Shown here piece by piece: positions 46,536 to 58,533 of a stretch of 64,000 bases of DNA (its first letter is position 1; every line of letters begins with the position of its first letter). The notes below the pieces were generated by a model that searched no databases, was not told the DNA's origin, and worked only from the letters and a program-made list of their open reading frames with translations. The DNA is from Albifimbria verrucaria (lineage: Eukaryota > Ascomycota > Sordariomycetes > Hypocreales > Stachybotryaceae). The stretch is from the NCBI GenBank assembly GCA_020081605.1, contig JAHREC010000049.1, positions 1,302,001 through 1,366,000 of the forward strand. Reading direction: 5' to 3'. The position numbers and the translations under genes were made by a program.

Positions 46536-49500
46536 GGGATCAATGTGGTTGTAGAGCTAGCAGTATGTGTGCTGATTCTCGAGTATGAACGAGGAGTGCG
46601 ATGCGAAGTTGAAGTACGGAGCAGCACTTGAAGCATCCTAGTGCAACTACCTAACTATAACCCCAACATAAAACCACCAAGGTCGTCTACGTCCACACAA
46701 AAACCCAAAGCCACCTACAGTAGAACTTTACTTTATCGCCGAGGTGTTTTTATTTTCAGCCCAAACTGGCTATTCCTACATCAGCACTGAGTATCCGATA
46801 AGTACATAAGATGATATTTCTATTGATACAAAGGGGGAATATGACATTAACCTGACAAAGTTGTGAAGTTTTACCTTCAACTTCGTTCATCAACCCTCTT
46901 GCACCCCGAATAAGCATATGTGTAGCTTACCAAGCTACATCTATGTCTATAGATATCACCAATGTAGGGATGTTTGACAACACTACCCCCACTCAGTCCG
47001 ATGCACAGCTAAAAACAGAGCATGGAGAAGGTCTACTTATTTGCCTGCTAAATCCATATATCACGCACATCTTTACTCGACTTGATCCAGCATCGATCTA
47101 TAACCGCTTGTTCCAGCCCAACTAAGACATCAGACGTGGAGAACTCCAGATCGATCTGTTCATTATGCACAACTATGGTCGATGGTTTCAAAACTATACC
47201 ACATCTAAAAAGAAATATGAAGACATGTTTGGGAACTGATGATTCGACCTTGAAATTGGACTGTTCTCGCCATTTTTCTTGCTTTAGCCTCGATATCTGG
47301 GTGCTCGACGATGTGCCTAACTTTGAAACAGGAGAGTTGTTCCTTGGATGAACCAAACAGGCTGTTTGTTATGTTTACTTGTCAATATGGTGATGATGGT
47401 GACTATAATAATGCGGAACAGATGGCACTTATGCTTCGTCAAGGCCTCCTGATCATCCAAGGAAAGCGCAGATTATCGACAATCGATGGCTTAGGTACGA
47501 TCCCTCCGGAGTCACTGCCCTGGTTCGTGTTTCGCAGAGGCTTCACGGGTATCTGTTAGGGTTACCGTTGGGGTGCTGAGCGTGAAGATGTGGGCGCCAG
47601 CGTCCTGGCCATCTGGGAGAAGTGCCTCTCATAGGAGAGCCTCGCGGGGAAAGGGTATAGTGTGTCACGAACAAGAAAAGGACACTCGCGTGCACAGCAC
47701 TGGTAAGGCCATTGTCTATGACCAAGTAGAACTTGGTGGTATGAGGACAAGGGTCATTTATGACGCTGGGGTGTTTAATACCCAAGGGACTTTGGCCTTA
47801 GAATCGACCATTTTCGACCCCTGTGAGTCACTACAACAGTATGTAACGGGAGAAAGAAAGAAACTTGGCAGATGTTACGAAGCGGAATGGTTGGCTCTTC
47901 TCCAAGTTGGTGCGAGGCACACTTTACAGTTTCTCTGTATCATGCATTCAGTCAACCATCCTATTCCTAATCCTGCCCTCGTTGAATGTCGCGGTCTGCC
48001 ACTGCTCTCCTGTTGTATAGCCAGTTGTTAGGCATGGCCAATTTTTCTCAGAATACTTTACCAGAGGCGAAGCAAAAGGATCTCGATGTTAAGGCTCGTT
48101 CTAAACTGGAGTCTTTCCGCGTTTGCCAAGACTGGTTTGAGCGCGATGAACCTGGGGCAAGGCCGCTGTGCTCTATGCAAAACAAGGATGTATCACACTG
48201 TATCTCACTATGTAATTGCATTAGGCGTGAAAGGAACTGTTGACTATGGGATCTTTTCCTATATTGGTCACAAAGTGTGGCTGTGGCAATGGCCGCTGAC
48301 TCACGGGTTGCTCATGTCATCACGAGGCTCTTTCGTATCCTGCATGCTGGCTGGACCAGGAGTTGATGTGAAGGCTCTTATCCTCTTGTTGGACACGAAA
48401 TCAAAGCTCAAGAAACTTGGGCGGCTAGCCCGACTTAATGAACTGTTATTCCATCCTAGTTGTCGTCGTTCTCTTTTTATCGAATTGTATGTTTCGCATT
48501 CCTGGCAGTCTGTCAGGGTCCTTGTGTAACTATTGCCCCTGGCTGTGTCTCCTTGAGTGTCCAAAGCTGCAAAAACGTAACGAATTAGGGAGTTGGGCAA
48601 CCAAAAGGAGAGAAAGGCTAAGCATATTAAGCTTCTTTCTAAATACGTAGACTATAATGAGTATGCCTGTATTTTCCCTCTCTATATAGCTAGATAAATC
48701 AACTTAATATTATTGCTTAATTAGGATGTTTTTCCACATGCTGTTGTGTTAACTAAGATGCTATGGGGTACCAGTACCAATGTTCTTGGAATACATCTAG
48801 AGTCTAGTCGTCGTACTTTAAGACTCGAGTAAATCTAGAAGAAGAGCAAGGCCCCGGGCGTTACGGATATTGTTAGTTTATCCTTCACAATTAGCGAATT
48901 GGCCAATTTGTGACTCGCAAGGCTCAGCCTCTCGGGACGTGGAATCATAGGCCATAGTGTCTTCACAGTATCAAGAGAGCAACAAAGTAGGGACATGGAG
49001 GTTGTCTATTCCCATCACATAGGATTTGGTAATTAAAATGCTATTAAATCTATCCCAGCTGGCAACATCTATGCATCAGAGGTTATGTAAATTATGTGAG
49101 ACAGCTACCTCCATGAATTGCGGAGGAACAAATAGGTCAGCCTCGCAGTGGAACGCGGCTTAGGCGCGCTGTCAGGGTCGTCGTTTGCGTAATATCAGAC
49201 AATTCGATCGCCACACCTCCCATGGTAGACTCGCTGTAGTCAGGTTCTAAAGAGATTGGAAATACACACCTGCAGAGGGCCCGGGTATGATCATCGGAGC
49301 GATAAAGAATTTATCTGAGTTCGGGCCTGGGTCGCACCAATTGAGTAACATGTAACTCCTGAACAATTAGGACAACCGTTGAGCTTGTTTCGTCTGGTGG
49401 CTGCAGCGCATGCAGTGCAATTCAAGCTTCAGCGCAGTTATCCTAAGGGATCAGACAGGGTGGGTGCCTGGAAACGCCTCTCCGGTCCCTGACGGTCGGT

Positions 49501-49735
49501 GATGCAATAACTGTAATCCGATCAGCCAGTCCAATCAGTGCCGAGTGTGGGGGCGAGTCCCATGACGCATCCCTCCATGGCATGGCAACTGAGCCACTCG
49601 CCTTATCGGCTGCGCAGCCAAACCCCAACCACTTCGGCTGAACACTGAACCCCATCGTCTACAAATCAAGCATCATCGGCACCAGTTCCCTCCAACACCT
49701 CTGCTCCGTTCCCAAACCATCCATTTGTCGCCGCG
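46536..49735. other. AT-rich, probably decayed DNA between DUF3669 gene and npc2
   Basis: A 3.2-kb interval that is rich in TA, with short overlapping frames on the + strand (46943-48650) that look like fragments of protein but carry frequent stops. None matches a family I recognise. From 48.62 to 49.4 kb it is almost pure non-coding AT-rich DNA; GC content recovers at about 49.45 kb. An old, mutated mobile element or dead gene is the simplest reading, but no terminal repeats or transposase motifs are visible. Confidence 0.45.
47385..48530 (+). pseudogene. Possible coding relic of unknown origin
   Basis: Overlapping + strand frames translate to segments with natural-looking composition (for example FDPCESLQQYVTGERKKLG and KAIVYDQVELGGMRTRVIYD). 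They change frame and meet stops every 50-150 codons, unlike the single breaks in the core genes. I cannot name a parent family. This could be a relic or chance. Confidence 0.25.
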
Positions 49736-50385
49736 ATGAGGTTCTCTACCGTCGCTGCGTGCCTCGCCGCCTGTCTGGCCCCGGCAGCCGCGCTGAGCAT
49801 CTTCGACGGCAATGCCCCTGATCTCGTTGCCAACGATGATCTCGACATCCCCGGCGATTCGCCGCTCCAGCTCTGCCCAGGAGACCACTCCAAGGACCTC
49901 GTCGAGATTGAGAGGGTCGACCTCTCCCCAATCCCCAAGGCGTATGGACGAACCGCTTCCGTTTTGCGCTGCTTGAGCCTGCTAACATTGAATCAACAGT
50001 GGCCATGAGCTCGTCATCAAGGCCAAGGGCAAGGTCAAGGCCGCTATCGAAAAGGACGCCTACGTCCTCCTTACCGTCAAGTACGGCCTCATTCGCCTGA
50101 TCAGCACCAAGGCCGACCTCTGCGAGCAGATCGGCAACGTCGACCTCGAGTGCCCCGTCAAGGCTGGTGTCGTTGAGATCACCAAGACCGTTGACCTCCC
50201 AAGGAGATTCCTCCCGTACGATTGCACCTCCCTAACCATCGACCTGATGAATTGATGCTGACCTTTTCTTGCAGGGCAAGTACACCGTTCTCGCCGACGT
50301 TTACACCGGCGACGACATCCAGATCACCTGCCTTACCGCCACCGTCCAGTTCTCCAGGGGCGCTTTCTTTAGCAACGAGCTGTAA
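49736..50385 (+). CDS. npc2: NPC2/ML-domain sterol or phospholipid transfer protein, secreted
   Basis: The ML-domain family (NPC2; fungal phosphatidylglycerol/phosphatidylinositol transfer proteins) binds sterol or phospholipid in the vacuole or outside the cell. The start at 49736 opens a signal peptide (MRFSTVAACLAACLAPAAAL). The mature part shows VDLSPIPKAGHELVIKAKG, CEQIGNVDLECPVKAG and QITCLTATVQF; the cysteines fit the disulfide pattern of the family. Introns are 49942-49999 (GTATGG, GCTAAC branch) and about 50216-50274. One single-base loss near 50199 (CCC in DLPKEIPP) breaks the second exon. With it the protein is 177 residues, normal for fungal NPC2. Vma7 lies downstream in convergent orientation, 328 bp away. 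Confidence 0.88.
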
Positions 50386-50713
50386 TGTAACCTGCGGGGT
50401 GGGGGACAGTTTGGCATTGATGCGCGTTTTCAATGATCGTGGCATATCTGGATTAATCAGTGTCTTGCGGTTTTTCGTTTACCAGGCGGTGTTTTCAGCA
50501 CTCTTTTAGCAGAGACGTATATGACGACTTGAAGATTGTTATTTGCGGTGGTTTTTGTTACAGCATCATCCATTAGTAGAAGCTATGTACTAAGTATGCC
50601 TGATTTCTCTTCATCACAGGCGAAAACGCATCTCTCTGGCCTATGTCTGTGTCTATTGCCCAAGCCGCGCCATTTACCCCTGCATCATGCATCGATTTGT
50701 CGCTGCCGTAACC
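50386..50713. other. Convergent 3' intergenic region, npc2 / vma7
   Basis: This 328-bp interval lies between two stop codons and probably consists of 3' UTRs. No gene is seen. Confidence 0.55.
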
Positions 50714-51265
50714 TTACTCTCCAAACAGTCGGCGGACTCGCCTCAGCACGCTGTCCTTCTCCGGGTCGTATGGGTGGTCTTTGCTAGGGATCTCGAGGAC
50801 TGTAGGGAAGGCCGCCGTGTAGGTATCAATGCGGTGTCTGATTTTGTCGGCAATCTGCTCGTGCATCAGTATATAGCTTCCTGTAGATCCATCCCGTATT
50901 CATAACTGACGTGCTGGTTGATGAGAACAATTCCGATGTCCTTTCGCTCTTCGGTGAACTGCGTAAAGGCGGCTTCGATCGCCGCAGTCTCCGTCTTGTT
51001 GTCGACGACCAGGAAGTTCTTCTGCGAATCGGCGCCGGTAGAGACATGCTACTCGCTGGTTAGCGCCTGAACTCCTTTCTTCTAGATCCGACAAAGGAAT
51101 ACTTACACCTATGCCCGCAAGGAGAAGTCCCGTTACCGAATCCTAGCCTACGTCAGGAGCCTGTTCAGGAAGGGCAAAGGCCAGGCGGTGGTCGGGCGCA
51201 GGGCTCACCTCATCGCCAATGACGGCCAGAAACTGGCGATCCTTCATATCGGCCTGGGAGGCCAT
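50714..51265 (-). CDS. vma7: V-type proton ATPase subunit F (Vma7)
   Basis: Subunit F is part of the central rotor stalk of the V1 sector of the vacuolar proton pump. The gene is intact in four exons: 51265-51209, 51142-51107, 51048-50911 and 50854-50714, with introns of 66, 58 and 56 bp. The splice sites all fit (GTGAGC, GTAAGT, GTCAGT donors; TAG, TAG, CAG acceptors). The product is 122 residues: [90 protein letters not shown] and [11 protein letters not shown]. This matches the family over its whole length, with no frame break. Confidence 0.95.
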
Positions 51266-52033
51266 GTTTGCGATTGTCGGGGCTGAAATCGCAGTGTTCG
51301 GGGGTTGGTGGTGGTGATATGATGGTCTGAAGATACGACACTTCGGCAGCATTACGTCCTGGCCTAGCCTCGAGCCTCTAGCCTCTAGCCTGCACCGTCG
51401 TTGCTGAAGCTCTGGCCATCTGACTGACTGACTGGCGCTGAAAGCGCCCTGCGCCAATGAGCCCCAGTGGGCGTTGGAGCACCCTTGCATGTACATGCTC
51501 AGGTACCTGCTGCCTGGCTCCGCATGTATCTCTAGCTGTGTTCTGTGTTCTGTGCACGCTGTACACGGTAACTTGGGACAGTAGCAAATGATAAGTTACA
51601 TTCTGACCAGTCAATTGACCGCTGGCACATGTTGATCTAGTACCGGGAAACTGTGCAACATGAAAGGTACAGTACTGTAGCAATACTGTAACAATGGATT
51701 TATTTAGAAAATAATTTCTTCTTGTTTCTTTAAATGAGGTCTTGTTTTTCTTTCACCCAGCTACCTCTTCCTAGATCTTTTGTCACGGTCGACCTGTCTC
51801 AGAGAACTGGCGGTACATATAAGTACCTAGCTCCCAAAGTACCTTGACAACATTGGTTCCCGTAGCAAGCGGCAAATTCATGGACGTAAACAATAATTAA
51901 GTCATCCAACAAAGTCAGCGCTGAGCTTCCTCTCCTTCATCACCGCCCGGCTGTGGGAACACGCTGGTGATATTTGGATGCGCCCTTAGCCCACACCACT
52001 CGAAAGGCCCTTCGATTGGAAAATTCAGTCGAA
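51266..52033. other. Divergent intergenic region, vma7 / nur1
   Basis: A 768-bp interval between two start codons. It contains GGTACC words at about 51501-51508 and AGTACCT words at 51821-51845, a short CTAGCCT repeat (51363-51393) and an AT-rich stretch near 51.68-51.75 kb. No gene is seen. Confidence 0.55.
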
Positions 52034-53477
52034 ATGCCTAGACTTGTGCGCCGGAAGCCCCTGTGGGAGCGCATCACCTCGTCGCTGAACCCCAGAGACT
52101 TCTCTTTGTGGCTCTCTGAGGAAATCGAGACGAGGGATCTTGATGCAAAGGAAGTTGGCACGTATACGGGCTTGGCTTTGAACTTCATCTTCCTTCTCGC
52201 TCGAGGCAGCTCGGCAGCCGCGTCAGCCTCCCATGACGATGTCTTTGCTGACGATCGTGGTTCCGGATGGTTGTCGTTCTTTGTGAGCACAACTCTCATG
52301 CTTCCTCTTATTGGACTCCAAACTGATGCATCTAAAAGGTTTATCCTCTTGTCTGGATCTTAGTCTTGCTCTCCTCCGCCAACGCCCTATACGCTATTAC
52401 GCGAACTCGAAAGTACAGGCTGTTTGAGGCCGACGTCGAAGTGCCACCGTCCACACCGTCTGCCCGTCGCGTTAAACTAGAATCATCTCCTTTGTCATCA
52501 TCACCTTTACGATTCATCACGGATCTGATAACACCAGAGTCTGCCGAATCACGAGCGCATCCGGACAAGGCCAGGGATGTGTGGAGCTTTCCGTCTGGGA
52601 TCCTGTCCCGGCGTCGTTGCAGCTCTTCTGCTGGTTCAGTCCGGGGCACGTATTGGTCTACATGCTCTTCCTGCCACTTGCGCCACTTGACCCTCGGCCA
52701 AGCGTGACGGTCCTGAGCACACTATTCATGCAAGTCTTGCTGTCTGGTCAGATGCTGCTGCTCTCGTCTAGATTTGCGCAGCAAGCTAAGGACAATGCCA
52801 TTATCCAGAAGGAGGTCATGCATGAGTACGATACCAAATTTGTTCGCCCACGACTTCACCCTGTTGTTAGGGATGTCGGCACACAGGTGTCCGACCGTCA
52901 CTCGAAGAATCCCCAAGCGTTTGTCCAGGTCGGCACTCCGACAACTCTTATTCGACACGCTTTCCTGACACACCCCAACCCAAACTATGTCGATCAAGGC
53001 GACGCAGTCCCTTCGTCAGTCAGCCGAAGCAGCGCCATTCGACCCCAAGCATCCACCCCTTCGCCTGCCATCCGATCATTCGATATGTCTACACCATCTG
53101 CCGCCCCACGCAGTTCCGCAATGCGCCAAAGCTTGCCTGCAGGTTACATCAGCTCGGCAACCTCCACTCCAGTGGCGGGGATGTCAACTGGCAGAGAGTC
53201 AAGCTATGGAGGGCACTTCAATGCATACTCTCACACCAAATCCCCACTCAAGAAGGCAACAAGTTTCGGCGACCTTCAAGTTCCTGATTCGTCTTCTCCA
53301 AGAAACTCCCGTAAGATGGCTGCATTTGAACAGAGAGACTCGGATCGTCCATCGAGCCCATCCAAACCCCTGGGAACTAGGCACTCAATAGGGACAAGTT
53401 TGGGAACTTCAGGCGCTACTCATGGGCAGTTCGTGAGAAACAGGGCCCAGCAAGAGAGATATCCTTCACGATGGTAA
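52034..53477 (+). CDS. nur1: Nuclear rim protein 1 (Nur1)
   Basis: Nur1 is an inner nuclear membrane protein that, in yeast, tethers rDNA and silent chromatin and keeps rDNA repeats stable. The start at 52034 gives MPRLVRRKPLWERITSSLNP, the conserved N-terminus. It is followed by FSLWLSEEIETRDLDAK and several membrane segments (GLALNFIFLLARG, VYPLVWILVLLSSANALYAI, CWFSPGHVLVYMLFLPLAPL). An intron lies at 52283-52338 between SFF and VYPLV. The cytosolic/nuclear tail has the signature VMHEYDTKFVRPRLHPVVRD and then a Ser/Pro-rich region. A single-base loss near 52581 (GG in VWELSVWDP) breaks the frame; with it the protein is 462 residues and the length is a multiple of three. Confidence 0.87.
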
Positions 53478-54014
53478 TTGGACATGGTAGTTATGTGCTT
53501 GAGTAATGGGCAAGGTCGATTCTCCTTCAAGGTCAATCAGATTTGGTACGCTACTGCATTTATACGGCGTTGGATGGGACTGTGCAACTGAAAGCACATT
53601 TGTACTTGTACTGGGAAGGGGTTTGCATACCGTGTGTCGAGCAGGTTGTGAAAAGAGAAGCAGGCAGTTGATAGTTACCCCGAAACTTAGCTCGCACTCA
53701 TGCAGCAATGGTCAGCAACTTCCCATTATCCGTTGCGCAAGACAATAATGAAATATGAAAGTCATACACGGCAAGATCCTCCAAGTGGTCACTCCTCCCA
53801 TGGAGGCTTCCACTCCATACCGGCTATCTCCTTTCTACATCCACATCCTAAGCTGCCATTAGCAACGTCTCAGCATAAGTTTTCTCGCCTCTTTGCTCCA
53901 GATCGGGCGGACTCTGCCTCGGTTCTGGGACGCTTCTCGTGAGTTCATCAGCACTTCGCCTACATCAGTATGACCTATTTTCTTGCTCCCAAAGTGTCCA
54001 ACATTGGCGCTTTG
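53478..54014. other. Intergenic region, nur1 / uncharacterised gene
   Basis: A 537-bp interval between two + strand genes, with no motif or repeat that I can name. An in-frame upstream ATG-type start for the next gene exists at 53970. Confidence 0.5.
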
Positions 54015-57000
54015 ATGTCTAGCCAGAGACGTCAGACCTCATATAGCCACGCCAGCGCAACAAAGCCGCAGTCACGCCGTTCTGTATCTGTCAACGACTG
54101 GGTTGGTTTTGTTCTCCCAAGTCATCGACCTGAGCGAGGAGGGACTACACGCGAACGAGGATACTGGGAACAGCAGGATCTGGAAACCCCGGGCAAAAGA
54201 CAGTTTCGACGCAATGTCACAGAAAGCTATCACAGTCGACCAAGTGAAACGGGTGACCCAGATCAGTTAATCCGTTGGAACACTGCAAAAGATATTCCCA
54301 AGAACTTGTCTTCGGGTATCAGCAATACGAGGGCTGCTGTGCCCTTCGAGCCTGACGCTGCAATCGATCCAAATCGAAAGTTGAGTTGGATGCTTCGTGA
54401 TGACATTAGGAAACAGATAGCTCCGAAGAAGTATCGGCCTACTGATTCTGGCCGCTCCGGAGATGACGAGCCATTGAGAGACTCTGTATTGGAGGCCCGC
54501 GCACACCAACGCTTGACGAACACGCGCAGCATCATTGAAGCACAGAAATCACGCCAGGAGCGGAGGAGTCTAAAAGATCGGGAGACTTTCTCGGGTGCAA
54601 GGCATCAATCCTCAAACTGGCCAACTAGACGTTCTCACGCCAACGGATAGTGAAAGCACAGCAAGCTTAGAGATCACCCAGAGGCTAAGCACTATCAAAC
54701 ATACGCTGAAGAAGGCCAAGCACGCGTATAAACAAGCACAGATCCAGAGCAAGAGGGCTGCACTGGCCACTATGCTGGAGATAGAAGAGGAGAAAGCACG
54801 GCTACGATTAGAACGCAAGGAGTCATTGAGCAGAAAAATCAACCGCGGCTTACGATGGCGAAGACACACAAAACAATGGTCTTCCGCACAGGAACCTGCT
54901 TTGAGTCCTATCGCCCAGTCCCAGAGAAGCAAATCGCCTGTTTCTCGTAAGTAACCCTCCCTGATATATCCGATATCTTGCTTACTTAGAAATTTCCTCG
55001 TAGGAAAGCAGTCAACCCATCAACCACTGGAGCAGTCTCCCCAAGAGTGAAGCGCAAACCTCTGCCAAAGCCATCACTTAGGTTACAGGTTCCCCAGAAT
55101 ACGAGCGTTCAGCAGAATTCAAGTGGAGGACGGTCGACCTCGTCTAGTACAGTGGTTCGAACTCCTTATCGGCAGAGCTTAGCAGAGGTGTCTGCGCCAA
55201 CTTCACCGCAGTTGAAGCCTGGTTTACATCATACAAATATGTCATGTCCTAACCTGGATCATGACATGCTTGCCAGGTCAGTAAGACAGAATCTAGGCCA
55301 AGCCTCCACTGGAAGTGTAGCAAAATCGACTTGTCAATCGACTGACAAGTCGTCCAAGAACAGCTGGGGCTGAATCACATCGAAACAGAAGATGAATAGA
55401 GTTCTTTTTTAGACCGTTGGAACAGCCCAGAGGCTGTCTCCGAGGAAATCAACAACAGCAGTGCCACTTCGATCTTGAGCAACACACTGAGTCTATCGGC
55501 TCAAACCCGGATCACGACCCCAGAGCACCCAGACTTGCCAAATCTCGAAAGAAGTCAGCATACGCTCAGCAAACCACCAAATCACTCTCTATCGAGAGGC
55601 CTCGGGCCAGATTTAATGATGTCCCAGACTTCGGAACTTCACAAAGTGATACAGTCGAGCGGAGCTCTGAATTCGCAGCACATGCAAAAGGATGTGAGCA
55701 AGTTCCAGGGCTCAGATCCTCAGTTAACTTCATCGAGAGTAGAACAATGCAGGCGGGCCATTCCAAAAACAAGGATTGGGAGACGTGGCCTCGGTCAAGT
55801 CAGCCAACAACCTCAGCGTGCAGCAGTGTGCAAGGACACGAACCTACCGCGGGGCGAGATAGAGCAGGAGATGGGAGCTCTACGCAAACGTCTAGCAGCA
55901 TTAGACGAAGCAAGTTGCCAGAACATAATCCACGGAACGGATATACGGGGCCTCGAGACCGAACATATAAACAGCGTCGGCCAAAGAAACATGAAGAACA
56001 ACATAGCTATGGCGGCATCTGCCTCCACACGCACCACCACCATTACTGGATCCGACCCCAAGGTGTCCATATCTTGCCCGACACAGGAAGCTGTGGTGAA
56101 CCTGAAGAGGCAGCAAACGGTGGTAGCTTTCCCAGCCACTTAACACGAGACATTATCGTGAAGAAGTCGATAAATTGCCCAGCCGATCAGCTACCGAGTT
56201 CCTCGCTGAGATCAGGTCCCGGGACAGACCTCAACTGACCGATATTACATCGGTTCACCATCTAAGTGGAACAAAGAACCGAACCCAGGACTTGACACGA
56301 AGATTTCCCTGAATACGGGGAGGGTATCCCTTTGGAAACACGTCTCCCGTCAATAAAATCGGCAGCAGCAACAAATTCTCATCTACAGCTTGGAGCAGCC
56401 CAGGCTATGCATTACAATACAGCAGTAGGACAGAGCCTAGAAACCTTAGACGAACCTCGAAGCACATACAAGCCCCTCGTGATCAGGTCAGATCAAGCAG
56501 TCGTCGGCAAGTATCACACAATGAGCAAGTCGAGTCTTTTAAAGGGAAACAATCTGCCAGGGAGGAGACTGTACAGCCTCGGGGACGAACTTCGCCAGCC
56601 AGCTCGGGTACCAGGAATGTATCCTCAATCAGAAAACAACGGGGAGGAAACCCAGATCGCTCTGTGGATGAAAACATGAAAGATGAAAAAGCGCCGGTGC
56701 AAGGTACGGAGACAGTGGCATCGCGTGTGTGGGCCAAGACATCTCAGGGGCAACTCAAAAGATAGGCTACGTCCTGTACTTACCATGGGCGTACTGGGCT
56801 AGGATTGGCCCAATTCTTGACCCAGGATCGGAATATTGGGAGCAAATCATGGGGAATGGGGAGGGTGCGTTACTGGCTGTGTTTCTGATAGCTGGGGTGT
56901 GCTACTTGCCTCGGCCCTGGTGTGGATCATGAGACTGGTGGCACTTTTAGGAACTTGCTCTGGGATGGCACTTGGCATGACAGGAAGGGCTTTGGAGTTT

Positions 57001-57015
57001 TTGTTCGGTGGATGA
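54015..57015 (+). CDS. Uncharacterised basic coiled-coil protein with hydrophobic C-terminus
   Basis: I do not recognise this gene. Starting at 54015 (or in frame at 53970) it would encode about 970 residues. The N-terminal part looks conserved, with NDWVGFVLPSHRPERGGTT, GKRQFRRNVTESYHSRPSE and DPNRKLSWMLRDDIRKQIAP. A predicted coiled coil follows (IEEEKARLRLERKESLSRK). An intron is at 54947-55003 (GTAAGT...CGTAG). The middle is Ser/Gln-rich and low-complexity. The C-terminus shows YWEQIMGNGEGALLAVFLIA followed by a hydrophobic run ending near LVWIMRLVALLG, with a stop at 57015. One or two C-terminal membrane helices would make it a tail-anchored protein. Several frame breaks (near 54596, 55380, 56140, 56320, 56740, 56910) make exact boundaries uncertain. 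Confidence 0.6.
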
Positions 57016-57082
57016 AGATGCAAGAAGTTCTGGGCATGAAACTGGGGAATGGAGTGCTGACGAGGAGGGAAGAGATAAACGT

Positions 57083-57106
57083 GGGCATGGGCATGGGCAT
57101 GGGCAT
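57083..57106 (+). repeat. GGGCAT hexanucleotide repeat
   Basis: Four tandem copies of GGGCAT, just downstream of the uncharacterised gene's stop. It is a simple repeat. Confidence 0.7.
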
Positions 57107-58478
57107 GAGCAATAGTGAGTAACAGTAGAAATTAGCATTGGTTGCATGAGGCTGACATCCCGGTGTAAACCATGCACTTAGGCACCTATCGTTGCCCAAT
57201 AGTTGAAGTGAGACACGTATTGTTATCCAAGACATTTGTCCCACGTTACGGTATAGGAGTGCTTGCGTGGGTGGGTGGCCTGGGTGGCAGGACTATTGCC
57301 AGCGGAAATTCCGGATTCTGATACTCGGGGTTCGTTTTGGCAGTTTCGGAGACAATGTTCTTGGTCCTGGCTGGGAGTGACGCACTGCGTGGCTGGCTGA
57401 CGTAGATGGTGGGCGTTTGGTGTAACTCAACCGGTGCGTCTGCGGAAGAGGGCATCGCGGTGGTAAAGATGGGGAAGTGTGGAGAGGGAAGGTTTTGCGG
57501 CATGGTTGTTCGTAGATGAAGTCCGCATGGCCTAGGAATTGAGTAAAGAAAGCAATATTTGACATGAATTATAGTACTGGCAGATGTTTCGACATGGCGC
57601 ACAGCTGGGGTACAGTAAAGCCATGTATGTAATGTACAGGTTGGTGGTTGTGAGGAAGCAAGGTCGGAGAGCAGAGCGGCTAGTATCGGAGGTTTTTGGT
57701 GTAGGCCAACCAAGACCAAGGTAGGTAAGTACCTTAGCTGTGTACATGGCAGACGACGTCATTCCAGAACGGAACGCGCCTGCTGCTTCAGATAGCTTTC
57801 CTTTGCCACCTTATGATTATGATTATGAAGTACCATGTACAGCAATCTTCATTCCAGACCTTCCTCTTCCATCACCTCTGGCAGATTCACAACCTCAGGG
57901 GTCGACTTGGACGCCGTCTTACCCTCGGCTTAGCAACAGAACCGTCGACAGGCTACCCTTAACCTTGCATACTGGCACAGCGCAGCACTACCTACATGTG
58001 GTAGGTATCGCATCTCCAAAGCCCCGTATCCGCTTTTCCTGCCCCTGGGTGCGCTGCATGGGGAGGAACCAGCACCAGCACCACCGATTCCCAGACAGAC
58101 GACCACCCAGCTAACCAATCCTCGGCCGCGATTTAGCAATCATTTCCCCGTTAGCGAGGTTCCCTTTGCTTCTCCAAGACATTCGCCTCGATTAAGTGGG
58201 TGGCCTTTTTTGTTACCCCGCCAGACTTCACCGTCCGCCGATCCGGTCCGTGAACCCTCTCCGATCATCGGACCTTTCGCTTTATGATGCGAGCCAGACG
58301 TCTTTGAATAAAATCACCAGAATTTCGAAACACGAGCTTCTCTTTTTCTTCCCTTCTTCCTATCCTTCTCTTTCTCGCTCTCACGAACCAATCGTGATTC
58401 CCATCACAGACACCACCAAATTCTGAAGAGGTGCTGTCCATTTTACTCTTCAACACTAATTTACTACTTCGTCTCCCC

Positions 58479-58486
58479 TTATATAC
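58479..58486 (+). promoter_or_regulatory. TATA-like element upstream of leu1
   Basis: TTATATAC lies 48 bp upstream of the leu1 start codon after a CT-rich stretch, the common layout of fungal promoters. The distance is short, so it could instead lie in the 5' UTR. Confidence 0.3.
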
Positions 58487-58533
58487 GAGAGCTCTGGCTG
58501 CAAGGTATCCACCTTTGAAAAGCATTATTCAAA

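Larger units (their letters stand above)
57016..58533. other. Intergenic region upstream of leu1
   Basis: A 1.5-kb interval that should contain the leu1 promoter. It includes a GGGCAT repeat (57083-57106), a GGTA/AGTACCT word pair near 57718-57735, and CT-rich DNA just before the leu1 start. I see no exact Leu3-type CCGGNNCCGG site. Two weak frames (57719-57246 minus, 57740-58114 plus) lack motifs. Confidence 0.5.

Noticed and set aside
47540..47570. Telomere-like TTAGGGTT near 47.56 kb
   Set aside because: Only one unit is present, as expected by chance.
55150..55170. tRNA B-box-like word (GGTTCGAACTCC)
   Set aside because: It lies inside a coding frame, with no A box or cloverleaf partner at the right distance.
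57246..58114. Two weak frames upstream of leu1 (57719-57246 minus, 57740-58114 plus)
   Set aside because: They are low-complexity, without motifs, and lie in the expected promoter region.
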